Shown here piece by piece: positions 1-5,213 of a DNA stretch of 5,319 bases. The stretch is taken from positions 1 to 5,319 of the forward strand of contig JAOZNZ010000260.1 of the NCBI GenBank assembly GCA_029933535.1. The letters run 5' to 3'. Source of the DNA: a bacterium. GTDB taxonomy: Bacteria; Auribacterota; UBA3054; B51-G9. Below the pieces are notes generated by a model. The model saw only the letters and a list, made by a program, of their open reading frames with translations, was not told where the DNA came from and searched no databases. The translations under genes and the position numbers were made by a program. How positions within the stretch are numbered: position 1 is the first letter of the stretch; each line of letters starts with the position of its first letter.

Positions 1-977
1 ATATTAAAAACTTCCACAGGAGTGTGCATATATCGATTCGGGATGCTGATCAACGAGGCCGCTACTCCCGCGCGTGAAAGTTGGATTACATTTGCATCGG
101 TTCCTGTTCCTCGATTAGCCGCTTCGAGCTGAATTTTTATTTTTTTCTTTTTAGCTGTAGCAACGACTAAATCAAAAAGTTTAGGATTAAAGTTAGGGCC
201 TCTTGAAACAACGGGCCCACCCCCGAGATCAATTTCACCGTTTTGTTTTTTGTTTGTTGCAGGTGACGAAGCAAAAGTAACATCAACTGCAAATGCAACA
301 TCCGGTTTTATACCGAAAGCGCTTGTTGTAGCGCCTCTCAATCCAATTTCTTCCTGAACAGTTGCGACAGCGAAAACAGAAGCGTCAAACTTTTTACCTT
401 TAATGTATTTCAAAACTTCACCGACTACAAAAGCGCCGATTCTATCATCAACGCCTCGCGCAACATAAACCTGATCATGCAAATGTTCAAATCCTTCTGC
501 GTAAGTAACCGGGTCGCCCACATCGACAAGTTTTTTGAGTTTTTTACAGTCATTAATTCCGGTATCGATCCAGAGGTCATGAAAGTGGGGAACTTTTTTT
601 CCTTCTTCAGCAGTCATCAGGTGAATCGCCTTTTTACCGATTACCCCTTTAATCTGACCTTTTTTGTTATGAATAATCACACGTCTTCCCGGAATGATTT
701 GAATATCGAATCCGCCGATCGGCTGAAAATAAATATAACCCTCATCGGAAATATAATTAACCTGAAATCCTATTTCATCAATGTGTCCGGCAAGCATAAC
801 CCGCGGTGTTCCTTTACCGTTTAGTGCTGCGATACTATTACCGTGAGTATCTCCTTTTACCGATTCAGCTACTTTTTTCATTTCTTTGCGCCAGACATTT
901 CTGGCTTTATCTTCATAACCTGACGGACTTGGTTCATTAAGAAGTTGTTCGAGATAATTTACAGTTTGTTTTTTCAT
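1..977 (-). CDS. M42 family metallo-aminopeptidase (glutamyl aminopeptidase / TET-like), 3' end outside window
   Basis: The frame is open from ATG at 977 to the window edge (325 codons, no stop). M42 proteins are usually about 340-360 residues, so only a short C-terminal piece is missing. Dinuclear-metal motifs appear in order: AGHIDEIG (residues 63-70, ligand His65), VDDRIG (176-181, bridging Asp177 or Asp178), QEEIGLRGA (208-216, catalytic Glu209 and ligand Glu210), AVDV (230-233, Asp232), GTDAN (292-296) and IPNRYMHTP (312-320, His318). All expected ligands are present, so the enzyme should be active. Known M42 enzymes are cytoplasmic, often dodecameric TET shells, that trim N-terminal residues from peptides. 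No signal peptide is visible. No Shine-Dalgarno is visible before the ATG, and the leader carries a tandem repeat. The HIT gene lies 74 bp upstream on the same strand. The family is clear; substrate preference cannot be read from the sequence. Confidence 0.95.
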   Translation of the reverse strand, partial: MKKQTVNYLEQLLNEPSPSGYEDKARNVWRKEMKKVAESVKGDTHGNSIAALNGKGTPRVMLAGHIDEIGFQVNYISDEGYIYFQPIGGFDIQIIPGRRVIIHNKKGQIKGVIGKKAIHLMTAEEGKKVPHFHDLWIDTGINDCKKLKKLVDVGDPVTYAEGFEHLHDQVYVARGVDDRIGAFVVGEVLKYIKGKKFDASVFAVATVQEEIGLRGATTSAFGIKPDVAFAVDVTFASSPATNKKQNGEIDLGGGPVVSRGPNFNPKLFDLVVATAKKKKIKIQLEAANRGTGTDANVIQLSRAGVAASLISIPNRYMHTPVEVFN

Positions 978-990
978 GGTATTATAAATT

Positions 991-1025
991 GTTATTCGTT
1001 ATTCGTTAATCGTTATTCGTTATTC
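991..1025. repeat. Heptanucleotide tandem repeat (GTTATTC, 5 units)
   Basis: Five head-to-tail 7-mers are visible: GTTATTC, GTTATTC, GTTAATC, GTTATTC, GTTATTC. They lie in the 74-bp gap between the HIT stop codon and the M42 start codon, ending 13 bp from that start. On the transcribed strand the unit reads GAATAAC. A degenerate continuation (GTTAAATC at 1026-1033 and again at 1043-1050) extends the pattern. Copy number may vary between strains by slippage, but this is inference. Confidence 0.85.
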
Positions 1026-1050
1026 GTTAAATCATTGCAATCGTTAAATC
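1026..1050. repeat. Direct repeat GTTAAATC x2 abutting the heptamer array
   Basis: GTTAAATC occurs at 1026-1033 and 1043-1050, separated by ATTGCAATC, which itself ends in the same ATC. The copies look like diverged units of the neighbouring 7-mer array. They end one base before the HIT stop codon, so the whole intergenic region between the two genes is essentially repeat. Confidence 0.6.
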
Positions 1051-1051
1051 A

Positions 1052-1543
1052 CTATTTCCCCATCAATTTCTCATAAAGTTCACTCAGTGACTGAGATAAA
1101 ACACGCGTTTCAGATACTGTCGTCATAAAATTTGTGTCTCCCTGCCACCGAGGTACAATATGCGCATGCAAATGTTCCGCAATTCCAGCACCGGCAATTG
1201 AGCCAAGATTTATTCCAAGATTAAAGCCATGCGCCTGAACGACTTTCGCAAGGCGGATTTTCCATTTAATAGTGAGCCTCATCATCTCAGCATGAACTTC
1301 TTCTGATAAATCTTCAGGATTGGCTTCATGAGCATAAGGGCAAACGAGCAAATGTCCCGGATTGTATGGAAAGGTATTCATCAGCACGTAACAATTTTCC
1401 CCACGTTCAAGGATTAAATTTTCTTTATCCTTTTCCTGTGAATCAGCAGCTTTGTCACAAAAAACACACCCGCCTTTTTTTAAGCCGAGAATGTAGCCTA
1501 TCCGCCACGGTGCCCATATTTTCCCTAATTTTCCGTGTTCCAT
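1052..1543 (-). CDS. HIT-family hydrolase, Ap4A phosphorylase-like
   Basis: The 163-residue protein has the histidine triad EHLHAHIVPRW (residues 123-133: His124, His126, His128), where the middle histidine forms the nucleotidyl intermediate in HIT enzymes. The N-terminal WAPWRIGYI (10-18), CVFC (26-29), NPGHLLVCP (61-69), AGAGIAEHLHAHIVPRW and the following GDTNFM (135-140) are characteristic of the actinobacterial/bacterial Ap4A phosphorylase-like subgroup rather than short Hint proteins. Cys26 and Cys29, with His72 and a triad histidine, probably bind structural zinc, by analogy with zinc-containing HIT and GalT proteins. The expected role is cytoplasmic cleavage of diadenosine polyphosphates or related dinucleotides. 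The ATG at 1543 puts the family N-terminus in register, but no SD precedes it. It probably has its own promoter (1592-1621) and may be co-transcribed with the M42 gene downstream. Confidence 0.93.
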   Translation of the reverse strand: MEHGKLGKIWAPWRIGYILGLKKGGCVFCDKAADSQEKDKENLILERGENCYVLMNTFPYNPGHLLVCPYAHEANPEDLSEEVHAEMMRLTIKWKIRLAKVVQAHGFNLGINLGSIAGAGIAEHLHAHIVPRWQGDTNFMTTVSETRVLSQSLSELYEKLMGK

Positions 1544-1591
1544 AAAATAAATATATTACAATTAATCGAATTAAATTAAAATTTCATATAG

Positions 1592-1621
1592 ATTATACAA
1601 AAAACGCGAATAAACTTCCAA
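1592..1621 (-). promoter_or_regulatory. Probable sigma70-type promoter for the HIT gene
   Basis: Read on the minus strand, a perfect TATAAT (1597-1592) is preceded by TTGGAA (1621-1616), four of six matches to TTGACA, with an 18-bp spacer. Transcription would start near 1585, giving a leader of about 42 nt before the HIT ATG. The surroundings are very AT-rich, so chance matches are likely. Its placement before an otherwise promoterless gene supports it. Confidence 0.4.
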
Positions 1622-1703
1622 TGGCTTATTGTTATGGGATGCGTATAAATTTTATAAATTAATAAAAGTGGTAATTCGTGTCTGTCTTTTCCTTTGACTT
1701 TAA

Positions 1704-1850
1704 CTAGTGTCATGTCAAGTTTGTAATGATATACAAGCAAACACAAATGTGGCTGCAAGCGAGGCACGAGCTTGTGGACTCCACCGGCTCGCTCCGCTCT
1801 CCGGCAGCTACATCCTTTTTGATAACTTTACGGCGTTGACATGACACTAG
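1704..1850. mobile_element. 147-bp MITE-like element with perfect 15-bp terminal inverted repeats
   Basis: CTAGTGTCATGTCAA at 1704-1718 is exactly inverted at 1836-1850 (TTGACATGACACTAG). Just inside, the two ends keep weaker similarity (10 of 16 positions). The 117-bp interior holds no credible gene, and its centre is much richer in G+C than the flanks. Because CTAG is itself palindromic, the target duplication could be TA or CTAG, with a true inverted repeat of 12-13 bp beginning GTGTCATG. A TA duplication would fit IS630/Tc1-type non-autonomous elements. Short size, inverted ends and absence of a transposase fit a MITE, but no family is recognised. Confidence 0.6.
1752..1808. repeat. GC-rich imperfect hairpin inside the MITE-like element
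   Basis: Complementary segments nest around a common centre: GCTGC (1752-1756) with GCAGC (1804-1808), AGCG with CGCT, CGAGC with GCTCG, and GTGG-ACT-CCAC (1774-1784). The result is an interrupted stem of about 57 nt. It lies within terminal inverted repeats, as often seen in MITEs, and could act as a bidirectional transcription attenuator. No T-tract follows, so it is not called a terminator. Confidence 0.5.
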
Positions 1851-1919
1851 GCTAATATGTGCGAGTTTTAAGCATTTTCCTGATATTTGAATATTCATAC
1901 ATAGATACGCTAATAATTT

Positions 1920-2018
1920 TTAGTGCAGAGCCCAATGAAAGCAGAGTTTCAGCGATAGCGGATTTAATGAAGAACGAAAGAATAGCGTGTCCGTATCTTT
2001 ATCAACTTTAATTCTCAT
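1920..2018 (-). pseudogene. Truncated DUF2283-like gene start
   Basis: A 32-codon frame begins with MRIKVDKDTDTLFFR. This resembles the N-terminus of DUF2283 proteins, small (about 60-80 residue) proteins that usually begin like MKIKYDKEADALYI. After about residue 15 the similarity is lost and the frame stops (TAA at 1920-1922). Neither other frame continues a recognisable DUF2283 core. An AAGGAG Shine-Dalgarno (2032-2027) sits 8 nt before the ATG, so this was probably a real translation start now cut by deletion or insertion. The MITE-like element lies 69 bp downstream. Family assignment rests on only about 14 residues; a genuine short peptide gene is the alternative. Confidence 0.45.
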
Positions 2019-2026
2019 TGTGCCTT

Positions 2027-2032
2027 CTCCTT
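2027..2032 (-). promoter_or_regulatory. Shine-Dalgarno of the truncated DUF2283-like gene
   Basis: AAGGAG on the minus strand lies 8 nt before the ATG at 2018. It supports the view that this is the start of a former gene rather than random sequence, because the neighbouring cassette-borne genes have no such site. Confidence 0.5.
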
Positions 2033-2051
2033 AGCCTTCTGTCAAAAAAGG

Positions 2052-2083
2052 CGGTAACAATTTTAGACGGTGACTTGTTATGC
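2052..2083 (-). other. Possible decayed or half attC site after the lipoprotein gene
   Basis: On the minus strand, 21 bases after the lipoprotein stop, GCATAAC (2083-2077) matches an attC left core box like that of the better site at 2709-2768. The only following core candidate is GTTACCG (2058-2052), which fits GTTRRRY poorly, and no central hairpin is evident in the 18 nt between. It may be the 5' half of an attC truncated together with the DUF2283-like gene. On its own it would not be called. Confidence 0.3.
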
Positions 2084-2103
2084 TTTAATGTCCTAACTAA
2101 ATA

Positions 2104-2667
2104 TTAATCTTGGCCTGATGGCAATCTTTCCAGTTTCATTTCATTAACGCAGTATTTAACACTCTTTTTAATATGTGGTACAACGGCGAATGATTCATCA
2201 AGATCTCTATCTAAATACTCGACGATGATCGTACCTTTGTTAATATTCAGGTTGGTGATTTTGATACGGTCACCTATGAACTTCTTGTCAGTATGGATTA
2301 TCTCTTTCCCGTTGTTTATCAACAGGTAAAGTGTTCGAAAATTTCCTGAACCCCCATAATTTTCAAAAATAATTATAACACCATCAAGCAATCCGTCTCG
2401 ATTCAGATCCGCTGTTGCGGTCTGTATCACTCTAATACTCAGATGATTGCCTTGGAAGGCACCATTGATCAGTTTGACGGGTTTACCCTCCAGATCCATC
2501 ATATGAATGGATAGATTCAACATGTCTGGCGATACCTGTGGTTTGTCAACTTTTTGATGAACGCTTTGTTTATCAACTTGACAGGCAGTAGTAATGAGAC
2601 TGATAAGGATAAATAAGAATGTAATTACAATCGAGTGGATTGGTTTAAAGTTATAAGTTATCTTCAT
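2104..2667 (-). CDS. Putative secreted lipoprotein with LNxDGxxD calcium-loop-like motif
   Basis: The 187-residue protein has a hydrophobic signal sequence (about residues 11-28) ending in ITTAC, with Cys29 as the probable lipidated residue. The -3 Thr is less usual than Leu. A polar linker follows (30-50). The core domain holds ADLNRDGLLDG (86-96), resembling Dx[DN]xDG calcium loops of EF-hand or FG-GAP type, then GGSGNF (105-110), FIGDRIKI (130-137) and VEYLDRDLDESFAV (149-162). This order recalls a widespread, uncharacterised family of bacterial lipoproteins of the form DLNGDG...GGSGTF...LGDRI...YLDR. No catalytic residues are identifiable, so no function is assigned. It is probably membrane-anchored and faces the periplasm or exterior. 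The ATG at 2667 has no SD. It lies about 42 nt after the attC core box, the layout expected of an integron cassette gene. Confidence 0.8.
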   Translation of the reverse strand: MKITYNFKPIHSIVITFLFILISLITTACQVDKQSVHQKVDKPQVSPDMLNLSIHMMDLEGKPVKLINGAFQGNHLSIRVIQTATADLNRDGLLDGVIIIFENYGGSGNFRTLYLLINNGKEIIHTDKKFIGDRIKITNLNINKGTIIVEYLDRDLDESFAVVPHIKKSVKYCVNEMKLERLPSGQD

Positions 2668-2708
2668 GGTTTGCTATCTCATTATTGTTTTAGCTGGTTG
2701 CTCTCTTG

Positions 2709-2768
2709 GCATAACGCCCGAGTTGAGTGGCGGTGCGTAGCGACGTCCGGTGCAACAATTTGTTATAC
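2709..2768 (-). other. Integron attC-like recombination site (59-base element)
   Basis: Read on the minus strand, the 60-bp site begins GTATAAC (2768-2762) and ends GGGCGTTATGC, with the final GTTATGC box at 2715-2709. The outer boxes pair at 6 of 7 positions. Inside, GTTG pairs with CAAC, and a small stem (GG-CGT / ACG-CC with an internal bulge) lies at the centre, the folded-strand architecture that integron integrases recognise. Length, GC-rich centre and the GGGCGTTA ending match classical attC sites. It starts 5 bp after the stop of the permease gene on the same strand, exactly where a cassette's attC belongs. Cleavage would fall in the G/TT of GTTATGC. No integrase gene is in the window. 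Confidence 0.75.
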
Positions 2769-2773
2769 GCTTT

Positions 2774-3205
2774 TCAGCGTCCTTCCATTATTCTGTAATT
2801 TTTCTTTTCAAGGTAATTACCCAGCCATATAGAACTTAGAATAACTAATGGTATAGAAATAATCAATCTTATCAAAGTGAATTTTATCCCCATGAACGAA
2901 GATTCAAAAATTATCATTGGAATACGACAAATGGCGGAAGCACCTATGTATGTAAAAATAACACTAAGTTTTGCTCCTTTTTTAAACAAAGAATAAGCAA
3001 CAGGAAAAGCTACATATAAGCCTCCAACAGTAGTTCCCGCAAGAAGTATAATCCAGATGTAACCCAGCATTCCAGAGTTTTTTCCTAAGTGTTTCTCAAC
3101 ATTTTCCTTTTTTACCCACACTTCAAACAAACCAACCACAACCAACAGGCTAATTACAGTGTAGCGGGGAATTCTGAGCCAAAGTTTTCCGGGAAACCAT
3201 TTCAT
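2774..3205 (-). CDS. Small permease of the UPF0718/ArsP-like (PF03773-type) family, cassette-borne
   Basis: The 143-residue protein is mostly hydrophobic, with predicted membrane segments at about residues 14-31, 46-73, 80-101 and 106-131. The signature GLYVAFPVAYSLFKKGAKLS (62-81), followed by CRIPMIIFESSFMGIKFTLIR, corresponds to the GPxYAAFPIAxxLLKKGAS...PxxxFExxFLGxxFTLxR segment of predicted permeases related to ArsP/YraQ. At this length it is about half of full-size members, but compact stand-alone versions exist, so it need not be truncated. The transported substrate is unknown. ATG at 3205 is preferred; an in-frame GTG at 3217 adds four residues, and neither has an SD. It lies 35-47 nt inside a GTTAAGC box and is followed almost immediately by an attC site, so it looks like an integron cassette gene driven by the promoter at 3263-3291. 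Confidence 0.75.
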   Translation of the reverse strand: MKWFPGKLWLRIPRYTVISLLVVVGLFEVWVKKENVEKHLGKNSGMLGYIWIILLAGTTVGGLYVAFPVAYSLFKKGAKLSVIFTYIGASAICRIPMIIFESSFMGIKFTLIRLIISIPLVILSSIWLGNYLEKKNYRIMEGR

Positions 3206-3245
3206 TTTTCTATTCACACAGCACTATATAATTATATGATTTACT

Positions 3246-3252
3246 GCTTAAC
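3246..3252 (-). other. GTTRRRY core-like box, probable 5' boundary of the cassettes
   Basis: GTTAAGC on the minus strand fits the integron core consensus GTTRRRY exactly and lies 34 nt before the earliest possible permease start, the usual distance. No attC stem or partner RYYYAAC box was found upstream of it, so it could be an attI remnant or a secondary insertion site rather than a full attC. A seven-base match in AT-rich DNA is weak evidence alone; position relative to the attC at 2709-2768 gives it weight. Confidence 0.4.
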
Positions 3253-3262
3253 AAATGATAAC

Positions 3263-3291
3263 ATAATAATGAAATTATTACTTTTTGTCAA
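3263..3291 (-). promoter_or_regulatory. Near-consensus sigma70 promoter reading into the cassettes
   Basis: On the minus strand, a perfect TTGACA (3291-3286) is followed after 17 bp by TATTAT (3268-3263), five of six matches to TATAAT. Transcription would start near 3256, just before the GTTAAGC box, and read into the permease and lipoprotein genes. Immediately upstream is an AT-rich stretch with the 16-bp perfect palindrome TTTTTTCATGAAAAAA (3296-3311), which may act as an UP-type element or operator. It is the best promoter in the window and is placed like an integron cassette promoter, although no integrase is adjacent. Confidence 0.6.
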
Positions 3292-3295
3292 ATAA

Positions 3296-3311
3296 TTTTT
3301 TCATGAAAAAA
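3296..3311. repeat. 16-bp perfect palindrome upstream of the cassette promoter
   Basis: TTTTTTCATGAAAAAA is a perfect palindrome ending 4 bp upstream of the -35 hexamer. It could be an operator, an A-tract activating element, or simply low-complexity sequence. The remainder of the 3312-3407 interval, up to the end of the dehydrogenase gene, shows no other structure, and no convincing terminator was found there. Confidence 0.4.
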
Positions 3312-3407
3312 ATAAATTTCGATTACAGATAACTGCTAAGTGAGGATGGTAATTTCGGGATGATAATATAACATGCTTGTCCAAAATTGATTTTTCGCGC
3401 AATCTTT

Positions 3408-4724
3408 TTATAGGAAATACTCTTTGAAAATTTCTCCGGCATATGAAGGTAAAATGCCAAGCGTCCATGCTAAATCTATCACAGTCGGCCGTTTACGAAT
3501 TTCATGTGAGTGTAAGACCGCGGTAAGAGCGCGTTCAGTTGAGCAATTAATATCATTAAAATACCGTGCTGCGCCGGCTTTTTCGAGACATTCTGCTATT
3601 TTACCTGCCGGTCGGGCGCGTTTTTTAAGAAGAGATTTCAATTCACTCCAGTAATCATCTGAAGATAATTTATCTCTCATAATTTGTAATTTTTCCTGTT
3701 TGGCATTGTACTGTTCAGCAATAGAACCGGCAATATCACCCCAGAATTTTTCATCAATTTTTTCCGGCATTTTATGAATTTCAGGTTTATCAATCGATAA
3801 AATTCTTTCATACAATGCAGCGGCAATAATAGTGCCAATTCCAACCTGGCTGCCATGATAATAATGAGGAATTCCATCTACCGAACTCATCATATCCAAC
3901 GTATGGCTAAACATATGTTCTCCACCGGATGCAGGAGCGGAAAATCCAATCATTGTCATAGCAAATCCGGTATACATAAGCCCTGTAACAAGAGCTTCAA
4001 CAGCCTCCGGATCCCGCGTTTTTAATTTTTCGGAATTGTTAAAATACAAAGGTTCGATTTCATTAATTAATGATGCACACTCTTCACAAAAACGTTCGTT
4101 GAAAAACTTGTTGTTCATCACCCAATCAGTTGTACTTACCGGCTTGGCTAAAAGGTCACCAAGTCCTGATGAAGTTAATTCGTAAGGTGAAGAGATTATA
4201 ATTTCCGGATCAACAAAAACCGCGAAAGGAGCGCGAGCATGAATCATGCTTTTTACTCCTTTAATCGCCGGCGCGACATTTTCAGCAGTATAGCCGTTCA
4301 TACTTGCTGCTGTTGCGACAACAGCGTACGGAACCCCCCTTTCAAATGAGATCCATTTTGTCAGGTCATTAACAACGCCGCTTCCGACAGCAAGAAATGT
4401 GTCGGCATTTTCCAGAATTTCATTAAGGTTTGTAAAAGTGATATCATCGCAAACAGGATTATTATTTTCTTTTTCGGGAATAACAGTAAGTTGAACATTC
4501 CAGCCTGCATTTTCGAGGATTTTTTCAACTGATTTGCCTGCAGCGAGGTAAGTGTTTTTATCAGCGATTAAATTTACAGTTTTCCCGTTTACTTCCGAAG
4601 AAAGAATTTCCGGAATTTTGTCAAAAGCATTCGGGTCGTAAATAAAATATTTTGTAGGGATTGAATGAACACTGCCGCATGGGCAGTTGAAAGTTGTGCC
4701 AAGGATACTTTTTTTGACTAACAT
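3408..4724 (-). CDS. sn-glycerol-1-phosphate dehydrogenase-like protein (EgsA/AraM family)
   Basis: The 438-residue protein belongs to the iron-type alcohol dehydrogenase fold, G1P dehydrogenase branch. These enzymes reduce dihydroxyacetone phosphate to sn-glycerol-1-phosphate with NAD(P)H. Visible motifs are an N-terminal CPCGSVHSIP (14-23), a nucleotide-binding GSGVVNDLTK (114-123), ATAASMNGYT (137-146), GLGDLLAKP with ligand Asp190, SGGEHMFSH with His270, and HGSQVG with His290. The Asp-80-His-20-His spacing matches the metal triad of characterised archaeal enzymes. The C-terminal extension (about 335-438) suits bacterial AraM-like forms. ATG at 4724 is chosen over the upstream ATG at 4739 because GAGGAA lies just before it while the upstream one has no SD. 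It begins one base after the MaoC stop, implying translational coupling. The product could feed archaeal-type ether lipids or a heptaprenylglyceryl lipid as in Bacillus; the context does not decide. Confidence 0.92.
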   Translation of the reverse strand: MLVKKSILGTTFNCPCGSVHSIPTKYFIYDPNAFDKIPEILSSEVNGKTVNLIADKNTYLAAGKSVEKILENAGWNVQLTVIPEKENNNPVCDDITFTNLNEILENADTFLAVGSGVVNDLTKWISFERGVPYAVVATAASMNGYTAENVAPAIKGVKSMIHARAPFAVFVDPEIIISSPYELTSSGLGDLLAKPVSTTDWVMNNKFFNERFCEECASLINEIEPLYFNNSEKLKTRDPEAVEALVTGLMYTGFAMTMIGFSAPASGGEHMFSHTLDMMSSVDGIPHYYHGSQVGIGTIIAAALYERILSIDKPEIHKMPEKIDEKFWGDIAGSIAEQYNAKQEKLQIMRDKLSSDDYWSELKSLLKKRARPAGKIAECLEKAGAARYFNDINCSTERALTAVLHSHEIRKRPTVIDLAWTLGILPSYAGEIFKEYFL

Positions 4725-4725
4725 T

Positions 4726-5196
4726 TTATTCCTCAACATTCGGATGAAGATCTACGATCATTTTCCATTCGCCTGACACACAAATTTCATCACGTTGATT
4801 AAAAATATTAATTTCAGCGTTAACAATACCTTCTTTAGCGGTAAGTTTGCGTTTACCTTTTATCGCAACGTATACATAAATAGTATCGCCCGGAAAAACC
4901 GGCAGACGGAACTGCCATTCCATCTGTCGTAAAGCGATTGTGCTTCCGTCAACATAGCCGACTTTATTTATAAGACCTGCGGCATAAGAAACAATCATAA
5001 GTCCATGACATAGTGTTTTGCCATAAATTCCCTCACGCGCATATTCAGCATCCATGTGAAGAGGATTTGTATCGCCGGTAAGAGTTGCGAACATAACAAC
5101 ATCAGTTTCCGTAAGAGTACGAGTAGCGGTTCTGAAACCTTCGCCTACAGTATAGTCATCAAAATCGTAACAATGAACACCAATGCTTTGCTTCAA
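4726..5196 (-). CDS. MaoC-like (R)-specific enoyl-CoA hydratase
   Basis: The 156-residue single hotdog-domain protein carries the R-hydratase motif FATLTGDTNPLHMDAEYA (36-53), with the catalytic pair Asp42 and His47 in the canonical D-x4-H spacing, then GKTLCHGLM (59-67), where the overhanging segment completes the active site. FPGDTIYVYV (101-110) is the conserved second-half strand. Known relatives hydrate trans-2-enoyl-CoA (or ACP) to (R)-3-hydroxyacyl thioesters in fatty-acid or polyhydroxyalkanoate metabolism, usually as dimers in the cytoplasm. The start is TTG at 5196, supported by AAGGAG six bases upstream; no ATG lies near the N-terminus. It sits 17 bp after a nitronate monooxygenase/FabK-like gene and directly before the glycerol-1-phosphate dehydrogenase gene, which suggests lipid or acyl metabolism. 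The exact substrate is unknown. Confidence 0.93.
   Translation of the reverse strand: MKQSIGVHCYDFDDYTVGEGFRTATRTLTETDVVMFATLTGDTNPLHMDAEYAREGIYGKTLCHGLMIVSYAAGLINKVGYVDGSTIALRQMEWQFRLPVFPGDTIYVYVAIKGKRKLTAKEGIVNAEINIFNQRDEICVSGEWKMIVDLHPNVEE
4729..4734 (-). promoter_or_regulatory. Shine-Dalgarno deciding the dehydrogenase start
   Basis: GAGGAA on the minus strand overlaps the last codons of the MaoC gene. Its GAGG lies 6 nt before the ATG at 4724. It favours this start over the ATG at 4739, which would overlap the MaoC gene by 14 bp without an SD. It also indicates tight coupling of the two genes. Confidence 0.75.
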
Positions 5197-5202
5197 TAGG
5201 AT

Positions 5203-5208
5203 CTCCTT
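5203..5208 (-). promoter_or_regulatory. Shine-Dalgarno supporting a TTG start
   Basis: AAGGAG on the minus strand lies 6 nt before TTG at 5196. The near-perfect match and spacing justify the unusual start codon of the MaoC gene, which otherwise has no nearby ATG. Confidence 0.8.
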
Positions 5209-5213
5209 AAAAA

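Noticed and set aside
477..824. 115-residue plus-strand open frame
   Set aside because: It lies wholly antisense to the M42 peptidase gene, whose catalytic motifs are unambiguous.
981..986. TATAAT directly before the M42 start codon
   Set aside because: Only 3 bases separate it from the ATG, so a transcript from it would start inside or after the start codon; likely AT-rich chance.
1576..1767. 63-residue minus-strand open frame across the HIT promoter region and the MITE-like end
   Set aside because: It runs through the inverted repeat and AT-rich non-coding DNA, has no SD or family resemblance, and has a composition expected by chance.
1704..1850. Considered as a long attC site rather than a MITE
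   Set aside because: The 15-bp perfect outer repeats exceed attC core boxes, and the left end reads TGTCAAG rather than the required AAC core.
1710..1898. 62-residue minus-strand open frame through the MITE-like element
   Set aside because: Most of it is translation of the hairpin and terminal repeat; no conserved motif and no SD.
2635..2832. 65-residue plus-strand open frame spanning the attC-like site
   Set aside because: It is a read-through of the antisense of the lipoprotein start, the attC-like site and the permease end; not a plausible gene.
3089..3295. 68-residue plus-strand open frame reaching over the cassette promoter
   Set aside because: Antisense to the permease N-terminus and then non-coding AT-rich DNA; no start signal.
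3381..3407. Possible terminator after the dehydrogenase gene
   Set aside because: Only a 4-bp GATT/AATC pairing with no GC stem; the AT run is ordinary for this DNA.
3424..3654. 76-residue plus-strand open frame
   Set aside because: Antisense to the C-terminal part of the glycerol-1-phosphate dehydrogenase gene; no independent support.
3677..3877. 66-residue minus-strand open frame in a second frame of the dehydrogenase gene
   Set aside because: It overlaps the dehydrogenase coding region out of frame, with no SD or family match.
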